DNA from: an uncultured Methanoregula sp.
GTDB lineage: Archaea > Halobacteriota > Methanomicrobia > Methanomicrobiales > Methanospirillaceae
Direction: 5' to 3'
Assembly (NCBI RefSeq): GCF_963678795.1
Contig: NZ_OY787453.1
Coordinates: 1-64,000 of the forward strand
Length of the DNA stretch: 64,000 nucleotides
This document shows positions 8,388-16,875 of the stretch, piece by piece (the stretch's first letter is position 1; each line of letters begins with the position of its first letter). A program made the translations under genes and the position numbers. Below the pieces are notes generated by a model. It did no database searches. It saw only the letters and a program-made list of their open reading frames with translations, and was not told the DNA's origin.

Positions 8388-9776
8388 TTACTCCTTCTTT
8401 GCTCCGGCCTTGAACTTCGGGTGGAATTTGTTGATGAGATCACGGTCGATACGGGTGAGCTGTTCCACCGGCAGCGTCGCGAGGAGCTCCCAGCCGAGGT
8501 TTAACGTGTCGTCGATGGTGCGGTCCTCGTCATAGCCCTGCCGGACGAAGCGGTTCTCGAAGAGATCCGCGAACTCGAGGAGCAGGCGGTCACGCTCGGA
8601 GAGTGCGTCCTTACCAACGATGGCCACGAGGCCGCGGAGGTCGTTGCCTTCTGCGTACCCTGCGTACATCTGGTCGGAGACCTTCTTGTGGTCTTCACGC
8701 GTCTTCCCTTTTCCGATACCGAGGTTCATCAGACGTGACAGCGAGGGCAGCACGTTGATGGGCGGGTAGATGCCCTTGCGGTGCAGTTCACGGTTGACCA
8801 CGATCTGGCCTTCCGTGATGTAACCGGTCAGGTCCGGGATCGGGTGGGTGATATCGTCACCGGGCATAGTCAGGATCGGGATCTGGGTAACAGAACCCTT
8901 CTGGCCCTTGATCATACCGGCACGCTCGTAGATACAGGCGAGGTCCGTGTACATGTATCCCGGGTAGCCACGGCGTCCGGGCACTTCTTCACGGGCTGCA
9001 CCGATCTGACGGAGCGCTTCGCAGTAGTTTGTCATATCTGTGAGGATAACCAGCACGTGCATACCCAGCTCGAAGGCAAGGTATTCTGCGGTGGTCAGGG
9101 CGAGCCGCGGGGTGATGATACGCTCGACGGCCGGGTCATCTGCAAGGTTGAGGAAGACGACTGCACGCTCGAGTGCACCGGTGCGCTCGAAATCCTGCAT
9201 GAAGTAGTTGGCTTCTTCTTTCGTGATACCCATCGCAGCAAACACGACGGCGAAACTCTCGGATGAACCGGGCACCTTTGCCTGCCGTGCGATCTGCAGG
9301 GCAACGTTGTTGTGCGGCAGACCTGCACCCGAGAAGATCGGGAGCTTCTGGCCACGGACAAGGGTGTTGGTACCGTCAATGGTCGAGATACCGGTCTGGA
9401 TGAAATCCGCCGGCATGCCACGGGCGTACGGGTTGATAGCCGCACCGGTGATGTCGAGGCGCTTCTCCGGAACAATCTCCGGGCCGCCGTCGATAGGCTT
9501 ACCGCCACCGGACAGGATACGGCCGAGCATCTCGCGGCCCACCGGCATCTTGATGGTCTCTCCGGTAAACCGGACGCCGCTGTCCCTGCCGATACCGGTC
9601 GTGTTCTCGAAGATCTGGACAACGACCAGTTCGTCGCTTGTGTCGAGAACCTGGCCGCGCTTGGTTGTGCCGTCGGAGAGGATGATGTTCACGAGTTCCC
9701 CGTAGGCAATAGGCTCGGTCTTTTCGACAAAGACGAGGGGACCGGCAATCTTGCTTATCGTCCTGTATTCCTTCAT
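8388..9776 (-). CDS. atpB: A-type ATP synthase subunit B (non-catalytic)
   Basis: 462 residues. Forms the A3B3 head with subunit A. Starts with the beta-barrel [16 protein letters not shown]; lacks a canonical Walker A lysine motif, having [12 protein letters not shown] in its place, as expected of the non-catalytic subunit. [19 protein letters not shown] and the [16 protein letters not shown] stretch are diagnostic. Its start overlaps the atpA stop by 4 nt (ATGA), so translation is coupled. Confidence 0.96.
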   Translation of the reverse strand: MKEYRTISKIAGPLVFVEKTEPIAYGELVNIILSDGTTKRGQVLDTSDELVVVQIFENTTGIGRDSGVRFTGETIKMPVGREMLGRILSGGGKPIDGGPEIVPEKRLDITGAAINPYARGMPADFIQTGISTIDGTNTLVRGQKLPIFSGAGLPHNNVALQIARQAKVPGSSESFAVVFAAMGITKEEANYFMQDFERTGALERAVVFLNLADDPAVERIITPRLALTTAEYLAFELGMHVLVILTDMTNYCEALRQIGAAREEVPGRRGYPGYMYTDLACIYERAGMIKGQKGSVTQIPILTMPGDDITHPIPDLTGYITEGQIVVNRELHRKGIYPPINVLPSLSRLMNLGIGKGKTREDHKKVSDQMYAGYAEGNDLRGLVAIVGKDALSERDRLLLEFADLFENRFVRQGYDEDRTIDDTLNLGWELLATLPVEQLTRIDRDLINKFHPKFKAGAKKE

Positions 9777-11539
9777 GCTGCCGACCTCAGTGTATTGAAC
9801 TCAGCGTCCATCTGCTTCTCGATCTTCGCCAGTTCTGGCTTGTAGTCCTTGATGAACTTGATCTGGGGCAGTTCGTTCTTGGACTGGACCGTGTTGATCT
9901 GTGCAGGGCTGACCCCGGCAAGCTGGGCTGCATAGGCAAGCTCGGCAAAGGTCTTGATCGCTTTCATCATGTCGTACTGTTTCTTCATGTCACAGAACGT
10001 GTCGACTGCGTCGTATGCGTTCTGCTGGAGGAAGATCTCACGGATCATACGGGCGACTTCGATCGTCACCTGTTCTGACTCGGGCAGGGCATCGGAACCG
10101 ACGAGCTGCACGATCTCCTGAAGTTCTGCTTCCTTCTGGAGGACTTCCATGGCCCACGACCGGATCTTATTCCAGTCTGGGGAGACCTCCTTGTCGTACC
10201 AGTCGTGGAGGGCATCGAGGTACAGGGAGTACGAGTTGAGCCAGTTGATGGCCGGGAAGTGCCGGCGCTGGGAAAGCTTCGCATCCAGTGCCCAGAAGAC
10301 CTTAACAATGCGAAGGGTGTTCTGGGTGACCGGCTCCGAGAAGTCTCCGCCGGGTGGTGAGACTGCCCCGATAACTGAAACCGACCCGGAGGCCCCGTTC
10401 AGGGTCTCGACAAGGCCGGCCCGCTCGTAGAATTCCGAGAGGCGGGCTGCCAGGTATGCCGGGTAGCCTTCTTCACCGGGCATCTCTTCAAGACGGCTGG
10501 AGATCTCACGCATGGCCTCTGCCCAGCGGGAGGTCGAGTCTGCCATCAGGGAGACGTCGTAGCCCATGTCACGGAAGTATTCCGCGATGGTGATACCGGT
10601 ATATACGGATGCCTCACGGGCAGCCACCGGCATGTTGGAGGTGTTTGCAATAAGGACCGTCCTTTCCATGAGCGGCTTTCCACTCTTGGGGTCTTCGAGG
10701 TGCGGGAACTCGGTGAGAACTTCCGTCATCTCGTTGCCGCGTTCACCGCAGCCGATGTAGACCACGATCTCGGCATCCGACCACTTGGCCAGCTGCTGCT
10801 GGGTAACGGTCTTGCCGCTTCCGAACGGGCCGGGAATTGCGGCAGTGCCACCCTTTGCGATCGGGAAGAGACCGTCGAGGATCCTCTGACCGGTGATCAG
10901 GGGAATTGTCGGGTTCTTCTTCTCTCTCACGGGGCGGGGGACACGGACAGGCCAGCGCTGGATCATCGGGTATTCGCGGCCGTCTTCGAGAATACAGATC
11001 GTATCATCAACGGTGAAATCCCCGCTCTTGATAGTCTTGACAACGCCTGCTTTCGCGTTCGGCGGGAGCATGACCCGGTGGACGATGTTTGTTTCCTGGA
11101 CTTCTCCAAGAATTGCCCCGGGCTCTACCTTATCGCCGGTTTTGACCATTGGCTTGAATGCCCACTTCTTTGTATGGGAAAGCCCCGGAGCCGAGACACC
11201 ACGCTCGATGAAGTTCCCCATCTTGTCGACGAGGACAGCCAGCGGGCGCTGGATACCGTCGTAGATACTGGTCAGGAGGCCCGGACCGAGTTCCACGGCG
11301 AGCGAGAGACCGGTGTTGGAGACCGGCTCACCCGGGCGGATACCGGAGGTATCCTCGTACACCTGGATGATAATGCTCTCACCCTGGATCTTGATGACTT
11401 CTCCCATCAGCTCTTCTTTGCCGACCTTCACCACATCGTACATGTGGGCGTCAAGGTTGACTGCCGTAACGACAGGGCCGGCGATCCTTTTCAGGACCCC
11501 TTGTTTTGTCTCTTTTGCTTGTTTTCCTTTTACTTCCAC
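9773..11539 (-). CDS. atpA: A-type ATP synthase subunit A (catalytic)
   Basis: 588 residues, catalytic subunit. P-loop GPFGSGKT at 237-244; the A-type specific non-homologous insertion occupies about residues 115-200 ([21 protein letters not shown]). The catalytic glutamate region [13 protein letters not shown] follows. No intein is present, unlike some archaeal copies. Its 5' end overlaps atpF by 10 nt. Confidence 0.97.
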   Translation of the reverse strand: MEVKGKQAKETKQGVLKRIAGPVVTAVNLDAHMYDVVKVGKEELMGEVIKIQGESIIIQVYEDTSGIRPGEPVSNTGLSLAVELGPGLLTSIYDGIQRPLAVLVDKMGNFIERGVSAPGLSHTKKWAFKPMVKTGDKVEPGAILGEVQETNIVHRVMLPPNAKAGVVKTIKSGDFTVDDTICILEDGREYPMIQRWPVRVPRPVREKKNPTIPLITGQRILDGLFPIAKGGTAAIPGPFGSGKTVTQQQLAKWSDAEIVVYIGCGERGNEMTEVLTEFPHLEDPKSGKPLMERTVLIANTSNMPVAAREASVYTGITIAEYFRDMGYDVSLMADSTSRWAEAMREISSRLEEMPGEEGYPAYLAARLSEFYERAGLVETLNGASGSVSVIGAVSPPGGDFSEPVTQNTLRIVKVFWALDAKLSQRRHFPAINWLNSYSLYLDALHDWYDKEVSPDWNKIRSWAMEVLQKEAELQEIVQLVGSDALPESEQVTIEVARMIREIFLQQNAYDAVDTFCDMKKQYDMMKAIKTFAELAYAAQLAGVSPAQINTVQSKNELPQIKFIKDYKPELAKIEKQMDAEFNTLRSAA

Positions 11540-11832
11540 AGATCAACACCCACCGATCTCTTGATTTTCTCCCGCATGGAGAGTCCCCCTTCTTCGCCGC
11601 CAATGGCAATCACCGTTGGCTTCACGGAATTTTCAAGCGTAACACGAAGCTTGCGGGGGATGCGTTCCATATCGCTGCTGTTGAGGACAAGAATGCCAAC
11701 ATCGCTGTCCGCGAGAACTCTGGTGATATTCTCGGTCAGTTTCTCGTCATTTTCCGCCGCATAGGTCTTACGGATGCCTGCGAGTCGGAACCCGAGGATA
11801 AACTCACTGTTGCCGATAACTGCGATCTCCAT
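11530..11832 (-). CDS. atpF: A-type ATP synthase subunit F
   Basis: 100 residues, Rossmann-like central-stalk subunit. [20 protein letters not shown] at the N-terminus is the classic opening. It binds subunit D in the rotor. Starts immediately behind the atpC stop and overlaps atpA. Confidence 0.95.
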   Translation of the reverse strand: MEIAVIGNSEFILGFRLAGIRKTYAAENDEKLTENITRVLADSDVGILVLNSSDMERIPRKLRVTLENSVKPTVIAIGGEEGGLSMREKIKRSVGVDLWK

Positions 11833-12888
11833 TTACATCACCAGGTAATCCACGATCTTCTCCGAGGGGAGACGCGACTCCTTGCCCCGTGCGAGTGCAC
11901 GGAGATTGAAGACTTCGTACTTCTTCTTCTCCAGATACACGAGAATCGGGTGAATGGAGATAGGATTACGCTTGGACATCCGCTCCATCTGCTCCAGCTG
12001 TACCCGTGTCAGACGGATCTCCGCATCGCGGATGGTCTTTTCATCCTTGATCTCATCCAGAAAAGACAGGAGGGACTTCTGCCGGTATAATCCCTTGAGT
12101 GCATCGATGAACTCTCCTTGGTTCTTGATAAGATTCAGGTTCGAGAAGTCTGTTGCAGAGAGAGCTCCACCGGAGATATACATCTCCCGGGCATCTTCCT
12201 CGAATCCATCTGCCCGTAACCGGAACAGGGTTTTTAAGTTTTTGACATCGATGTCAAGCCGAATGAAATCAAGAAACAGGTTGCCCCCCTTGATCCCACT
12301 TTCCGCACCGGCGATGAGCTCGGAATAAAACTGTTTGAACAGCTCATTCTCCATCCGTGAGAATGATCCACTATCCTTGGCAACCGGGTATTCCCGCGCA
12401 ATGACGGGATACATGCGGTGGCCTTTGAGTGCCTCGACAATCCGTTCCGGATTATCCTCTCCAAGGAGGCGATCGAGAGCGGTTGTATCAAGACTTCCAG
12501 CGGGAACAAGGATCTCCTTGATCTTGCCGGTCTTTGCGCCCTGCATCTTGCCCCTCAGGATGGTCAGGACATTCTGGATATCCCAGCGGCGGAGATATGC
12601 ACGGGTGAATTCTTTTAAGTTCCCCGGAGTAATCTCCTGGATCTTCTGGTATTCCTTTGCCAGGTTCCAGCTCAGGGCTACCTCGATCAGGTCGATTCCT
12701 TTAAAGGTCGTGCCGAGCTCGTCAATTTCCTGTTTGTATTCGGTTTCACCGATGACACGGGTGATCTCGGCAAGGCCCATGTTGAGCATCCGCTGGTATT
12801 CTTCCCGCGGAATGAGCTTCGCTTTTCTTACCCGCATCCTGGTACATACGTAAATGTACGGTGCTGAGATACCTCTCACCCCAACCAT
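11833..12888 (-). CDS. atpC: A-type ATP synthase subunit C
   Basis: 351 residues, the funnel-shaped subunit (V-ATPase d homologue) that links the central stalk to the c-ring. Family pattern: N-terminal YIYVCTRMRVRKAKLIPREEYQRMLNM and repeated helical RRWDIQNVLTILRGK stretches. The start at 12888 gives the expected N-terminus. Gap of 12 nt behind atpE. Confidence 0.94.
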   Translation of the reverse strand: MVGVRGISAPYIYVCTRMRVRKAKLIPREEYQRMLNMGLAEITRVIGETEYKQEIDELGTTFKGIDLIEVALSWNLAKEYQKIQEITPGNLKEFTRAYLRRWDIQNVLTILRGKMQGAKTGKIKEILVPAGSLDTTALDRLLGEDNPERIVEALKGHRMYPVIAREYPVAKDSGSFSRMENELFKQFYSELIAGAESGIKGGNLFLDFIRLDIDVKNLKTLFRLRADGFEEDAREMYISGGALSATDFSNLNLIKNQGEFIDALKGLYRQKSLLSFLDEIKDEKTIRDAEIRLTRVQLEQMERMSKRNPISIHPILVYLEKKKYEVFNLRALARGKESRLPSEKIVDYLVM

Positions 12889-12900
12889 ACGTTTACCTCC

Positions 12901-13479
12901 TTATCCAAACAGGACATCGGATGCATCTTTCAACCCTGATTCCCAGACTTTCGCAAGAATTGTGCGATAGCTGTAATCAATCTGCAATGCTCCCCCTTCA
13001 CCCTCGATAAGGATTCCCCCGTCAATGTTAACCGGCTCCCCGATCTTGAACCCGGAGAACTCTGCATGTTCAGCGATGACTGCTTTTGTGACAGCGACAT
13101 CGCGGACATTGGAGAAGACGGTTCCGCTGGGGATCTCTCTTTTTGCTTCGGTGAGGAGTTTCTTGATGGCTTCACGATGGAAGCTTTCAGGGAGTGCGAT
13201 AATTTCCTTGCGGGTGGCTTCGTATACCTGGTCGAGGAGCGCCTTCTGAGTGTTGAGGAGCTCGCGCTTGACAAGCAGGTTTGCCGCTGATACGTCCTGG
13301 CTGACAAGGTGGATTGCCTGTTTTGCAACCTCATCTTCAACCGCAAGCTTGATCGCATCAGACTTTTTGGCTGCGGTTGCGAGGATCTGATCTGACTCGG
13401 CCTTTGACTCAGACCGTACTTTCTCCGCTTCGGATCTGCCTTTTACCCTGATTTCTTCGACTACTGCTTCCAGTCCCAT
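12901..13479 (-). CDS. atpE: A-type ATP synthase subunit E (peripheral stalk)
   Basis: 192 residues. Long N-terminal coiled coil rich in Ala/Glu/Lys (EEIRVKGRSEAEKVRSESKAESD) that pairs with subunit H, then a globular C-terminal domain with GGILIEGEGGALQIDYSY. Peripheral stalk stator. Confidence 0.93.
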   Translation of the reverse strand: MGLEAVVEEIRVKGRSEAEKVRSESKAESDQILATAAKKSDAIKLAVEDEVAKQAIHLVSQDVSAANLLVKRELLNTQKALLDQVYEATRKEIIALPESFHREAIKKLLTEAKREIPSGTVFSNVRDVAVTKAVIAEHAEFSGFKIGEPVNIDGGILIEGEGGALQIDYSYRTILAKVWESGLKDASDVLFG

Positions 13480-13491
13480 TGTCTGCCCCGT

Positions 13492-13755
13492 TTAGAACAA
13501 CAGCAGGAGGGCGACTACCAGACCGAAGATAACGATGGTTTCCGGGATAACGGTGAAGAGAAGTGCAAGACCGAACATGTCCTTGTTCTCCGCAACGGCA
13601 CCGACGGCTGCTGACCCGATACCCATCTCAGCGACACCGGTACCAATGCCGGTAAGTCCGACGGCAATACCTGCGCCAAGTGCTTTCATTCCCATCTGCG
13701 ATGCCTGAATTGATGCGAGATCTGTTGCTGCTACTGCTACTACTTCTGCTGCCAT
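13492..13755 (-). CDS. atpK: A-type ATP synthase subunit K (c-ring proteolipid)
   Basis: 87 residues, a single helical hairpin: TM1 about 23-50 (GAGIAVGLTGIGTGVAEMG) and TM2 about 60-87. The ion-binding carboxylate is E72 in FTVIPETIVIFG. Only one hairpin per subunit, so a ring with one binding site per hairpin, as in most Methanomicrobia. Ion choice (H+ or Na+) cannot be settled by eye. Tight spacing to atpI (3 nt) and atpE (12 nt). Confidence 0.95.
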   Translation of the reverse strand: MAAEVVAVAATDLASIQASQMGMKALGAGIAVGLTGIGTGVAEMGIGSAAVGAVAENKDMFGLALLFTVIPETIVIFGLVVALLLLF

Positions 13756-13758
13756 AAT

Positions 13759-15732
13759 TTAATCCTCCGTAAATTTTCTTTTCATTCCGAATGGAACGTA
13801 CTTCTTGCCTCCACCCTTGTAGAACTTGGTGAAGAATTCAACATAGTGCAAACGAATCGAGTGGAGTCCGCCACCCAAAATGCCAAGTGCCAGGTTCAGG
13901 GTATGCCCGAGTAGAAATATCACGACACCGACAAGGATGATGAACACACCGACAATAGTGAGATTTGCGAGCTGGGGCTTGATGAACATCCCGATGGCCA
14001 TGTAGTTGACGACCATCGCGATGGCAACCGATGAAAGCCCGACTGCGACAAGACGTGCATAAGAGAGCACGTGGGAGATGATGGTGGGTAATTCGATTAC
14101 TTCAAGGACAGAATCCCTCGCGATGCAGAGAACACCGATCACGATGAGCGCCCCACCGATGAACGTCCCGATGTTCAGACCTGCTGCCACTACGGGAAGT
14201 TTTGTGAGATCGAACATATACGGCATTGCCACGTTCGACCAGATAGCGATGATTATACCCCACATGACCGCGAGCCACCCGAAGTTGGCCATGACAGCCT
14301 TTGTCCGGTGGTCACCGTGGTCCTGTTTTGCATGGTTGTACATGCCAAGGATCCGGCCGAGCGAGATATGCAGAAGACCGATCCAGATGGACATGATCAT
14401 CAGTCCGGGAATTGCCGGCCCGTGTCCCCCAGCTTCTCCTCCCCCGATTAACAGATGTCTGGAGAAGATGATCGGCGACCAGGGAAGTGCAAACCCGAGA
14501 AATTCGCTGAATAATATACCGAAGAAAATGCTTGAAATGCTGGCATTCCGCAGCACTTTTATAAACATCTGCCCGTCTTCCCCTTTCATCATCTTCCGCA
14601 GGCCAAAACACATCACCAGGAGAATCAGGCCATACCCGACATCCCCGAGGATCAGGCCAAAGAAGATCGGGAACACGATGGAGAGCATCAGTGTCGGGTC
14701 GACTTCAGTATACTTGGGCCTTGAGTAAACATCCAGAAGCATCTGTGCAGGTTTTGCAAAATCCGGATTGTTGTATTCCACTGGTACTGCATCATGCTCA
14801 AGATCTGTCGGCAACACCGTAACATAGATCTTGCCGCCGGTTGCCTGTACAAGTGAATTGCTCACGGCATCGACCTTGTCTGAAGGAACCCATCCCTCTG
14901 CAACGAAGGTCTGTTTCGTTGTCGCAAACCGGAGCGGTGCCTCGGTCTGCTCAACTTCAGATTTCAGGAACTCCTCGCAGGTAACAAGGAATTCAGTGTT
15001 TTTCTTCTTGACCGTATCGAGTTTCCCGTTGATCTCCGCGATCTCTTTTGCGAGTGCAGCGATTTGCCCGGAGTAATAGTCAATACGCGACTGAGGTGAG
15101 CCGGACTCGTCGGGTATGGAAACCGACTGGAACCCTGCCTCCTGGAGCGTGCGTTCGACCTCTCCACGCTGCTCACTTGGGACGATAACAACGATGAAAT
15201 TTTTCACTTTACCCTTGGAAAAATACATCTCGTTCGGCACTGACAACACAATTTCACGGGGAACGTACCCGGCGATAGTAGTGAATCTCTTGTAACCGTG
15301 ATACAGATCCAGGTCCACCGGGACGCTCGCAAACGGGGTAATCTCGGCAATCTTCTGCTCGTATTCCTTGAGCCGGGTGTCAAGCTTCGAGCGTCTGACC
15401 GTCAGATCTTCGACTTCCCGCTCAAGAGCCGGGAGTTCCCGTTCGATCTTCGATTTCAACTCTGCCCGTGGGCAGGTTTTCACGGATTCGATCTCATCAC
15501 TGCGAACAGAGATTGCATTCGTGATGGCCCGGATCTTGATGAGATCCGTGGACTTCTCGCTTGCTCCTGGAAGAGGCGTACCAATCTTAAAGCCCTCATA
15601 GCCTTCCTGTCCCTGATCGACAAATTCCTCGATATGAAACAGGTTATGACGGTATAATTCCGTAATAACCGGGGCCATCTGGTCCCGTGAGGCTGCGATG
15701 AGAAGCCGGCTCATCTGCTTAGGCTTTAACAT
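13759..15732 (-). CDS. atpI: A-type ATP synthase subunit I (a-subunit, ion channel)
   Basis: 657 residues. Soluble N-terminal half with coiled coils (about 75-130 and 215-260) that contacts the peripheral stalks; C-terminal half with seven to eight membrane helices starting near LMLSIVFPIFFGLILGDVGYGLI. The last conserved helix LSYARLVAVGLSSVAIAMVVN carries the essential arginine facing the c-ring. Overlaps atpH by 14 nt. Confidence 0.95.
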   Translation of the reverse strand: MLKPKQMSRLLIAASRDQMAPVITELYRHNLFHIEEFVDQGQEGYEGFKIGTPLPGASEKSTDLIKIRAITNAISVRSDEIESVKTCPRAELKSKIERELPALEREVEDLTVRRSKLDTRLKEYEQKIAEITPFASVPVDLDLYHGYKRFTTIAGYVPREIVLSVPNEMYFSKGKVKNFIVVIVPSEQRGEVERTLQEAGFQSVSIPDESGSPQSRIDYYSGQIAALAKEIAEINGKLDTVKKKNTEFLVTCEEFLKSEVEQTEAPLRFATTKQTFVAEGWVPSDKVDAVSNSLVQATGGKIYVTVLPTDLEHDAVPVEYNNPDFAKPAQMLLDVYSRPKYTEVDPTLMLSIVFPIFFGLILGDVGYGLILLVMCFGLRKMMKGEDGQMFIKVLRNASISSIFFGILFSEFLGFALPWSPIIFSRHLLIGGGEAGGHGPAIPGLMIMSIWIGLLHISLGRILGMYNHAKQDHGDHRTKAVMANFGWLAVMWGIIIAIWSNVAMPYMFDLTKLPVVAAGLNIGTFIGGALIVIGVLCIARDSVLEVIELPTIISHVLSYARLVAVGLSSVAIAMVVNYMAIGMFIKPQLANLTIVGVFIILVGVVIFLLGHTLNLALGILGGGLHSIRLHYVEFFTKFYKGGGKKYVPFGMKRKFTED

Positions 15733-16048
15733 TCAGCTGCTCCTTAAACCGTAAAACCAGCAGCTGCACCGCTTTTGGAAGGTTCTGTTCCCCTTTCACC
15801 TTGAGTGCTGCTGCGCGCTGATTGCCGCTTTTTATGATTTCAGCGTGCTTAAGTGCTGCCTGGCGCCGTGCTTCTTCCAGTTTCAGCTTCTTGTATTGTT
15901 CTGCATTGCTCTGCGCTTTTGTTACCAGGTTATCAGCTTCAAGTTCAGCCTGAGAATGCTTCTGCTTCTTCTCCTCCTGGGCTTTGCTGATCGTAGTCTG
16001 GTACTCTTCTTCAGCTTTCTTGATGTCTCTTAGGACCTCAGTCTTCAT
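15719..16048 (-). CDS. atpH: A-type ATP synthase subunit H (peripheral stalk)
   Basis: 109 residues, almost entirely one Ala/Glu/Lys/Gln-rich coiled coil (DIKKAEEEYQTTISKAQEEK and onward), the stator partner of subunit E. First gene of the operon; GAGGAGGG ribosome site just upstream and a TATA box at 16091-16100. Confidence 0.9.
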   Translation of the reverse strand: MKTEVLRDIKKAEEEYQTTISKAQEEKKQKHSQAELEADNLVTKAQSNAEQYKKLKLEEARRQAALKHAEIIKSGNQRAAALKVKGEQNLPKAVQLLVLRFKEQLNVKA

Positions 16049-16090
16049 CCAACCCTCCTCTCACGGCAGTACAATAATAGGTGAAAAAAA

Positions 16091-16100
16091 CCATATATGT
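16091..16100 (-). promoter_or_regulatory. TATA box of ATP synthase operon
   Basis: ACATATATGG on the minus strand, 43 nt before the atpH ATG. It predicts a transcription start near 16068 and a ~20-nt leader holding the ribosome site. Confidence 0.6.
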
Positions 16101-16162
16101 ATTGTCATTTTCAATCAAAAGGGCGTTTGTACCGGGGACAAATCGGGAGATTCTCCCGGAAA

Positions 16163-16636
16163 TCAGGAAAAACCTGTTGATATACGTAGATTCAGGTAAC
16201 GGGGCAGAATATTTTCAGACAGCCCGGAGATCTTCACGCTGTCAGGCTGCCCTTCCAGTACAACTCCTGCCAGCTCATCGCCTGAGCAGACCAGGTGCTG
16301 TTCAGGATGCGTCCCCCGCTGGATTGTACAGCTGGTATTGATCGTGGGACCGACAGAGACAAGGTACGAGAACCGTTTCGAACCAGCGTGGTTTTTCGGG
16401 AGGACGATGAGAGGCATATGGTACGTCCGGACAAATTCAGCAAGCATGCATGCCGGCTCCACAGCCCCGCCCTCGGGTGCCGAAACCACAACGAGATCAT
16501 CGGGCTCTACCGTCTGGCTGTACTCCTCCCCGAATGTTTCTATGCGCAGTCCGAAGAATGCACCGGCACGTCCGATAATCAGAAAAGAATGTTCTCCGCT
16601 GAGGAGAAGGAACTCATCAGCCAGAGGATAGATCAT
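16163..16636 (-). CDS. Conserved-looking protein of unknown function
   Basis: 157 residues, no family recognised. The sequence alternates strands and helices like a small alpha/beta domain: FLLLSGEHSFLIIGRAGAFFGL, DDLVVVSAPEGG, MPLIVLPKNHAGSKRFSYLV, and a C-terminal half from TSCTIQRGTHPEQHLVCSGDEL. No signal peptide or membrane segment. Its ATG overlaps the stop of the zinc-ribbon gene (ATGA at 16633-16636), so the two are translationally coupled and probably act together. It lies between the FlaI/FlaJ-like genes and the ATP synthase operon. Confidence 0.7.
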   Translation of the reverse strand: MIYPLADEFLLLSGEHSFLIIGRAGAFFGLRIETFGEEYSQTVEPDDLVVVSAPEGGAVEPACMLAEFVRTYHMPLIVLPKNHAGSKRFSYLVSVGPTINTSCTIQRGTHPEQHLVCSGDELAGVVLEGQPDSVKISGLSENILPRYLNLRISTGFS

Positions 16637-16800
16637 AGTTCCTTAACGTCATTCGATCCGCAGTTGGGGCAGATCGGTTTCTTGTTCGGGTTGATGTTCA
16701 GGAACTTCTCTTCGCATTCATTGCAACGGTAACTTTTCCCTTTCACCCGGTTATCGTCAAAATTGAGGTCCCCTGTTGGTCCTCCCCCGACAGTGCACAC
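16633..16800 (-). CDS. 55-residue zinc-ribbon protein
   Basis: Starts at GTG 16800, preceded by a near-perfect GAGGTGAT ribosome site. Translation shows one classic zinc ribbon: RCNECEEKF, a 10-residue gap, then ICPNCGSNDV, ending in KEL. The N-terminus CTVGGGPTGDLNFDDNRVKG is polar and Gly-rich. A TATA box at 16834-16843 precedes it, and the stop overlaps the next start by ATGA. Zinc ribbons of this kind serve in RNA, DNA or protein contacts; the specific role is unknown. Confidence 0.85.
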   Translation of the reverse strand: MCTVGGGPTGDLNFDDNRVKGKSYRCNECEEKFLNINPNKKPICPNCGSNDVKEL

Positions 16801-16833
16801 CTTCAATCACCTCACTACGAGATCTTCACGGGA

Positions 16834-16843
16834 AGATATAAGG
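16834..16843 (-). promoter_or_regulatory. TATA box of zinc-ribbon cassette
   Basis: CCTTATATCTTCC on the minus strand, centred ~38 nt before GTG 16800, predicting a ~12-nt leader containing GAGGTGAT. Confidence 0.55.
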
Positions 16844-16875
16844 GTATCTGACCGCTCTCCGTTTGTCATATGCCC

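Noticed and set aside
9312..9845. Long open frames opposite atpB and atpA (also 10700-11764)
   Set aside because: Antisense shadows caused by the codon bias of the ATP synthase genes.
9773..11539. Intein in the catalytic ATP synthase subunit
   Set aside because: The gene has normal length (588 residues) with an uninterrupted P-loop region.
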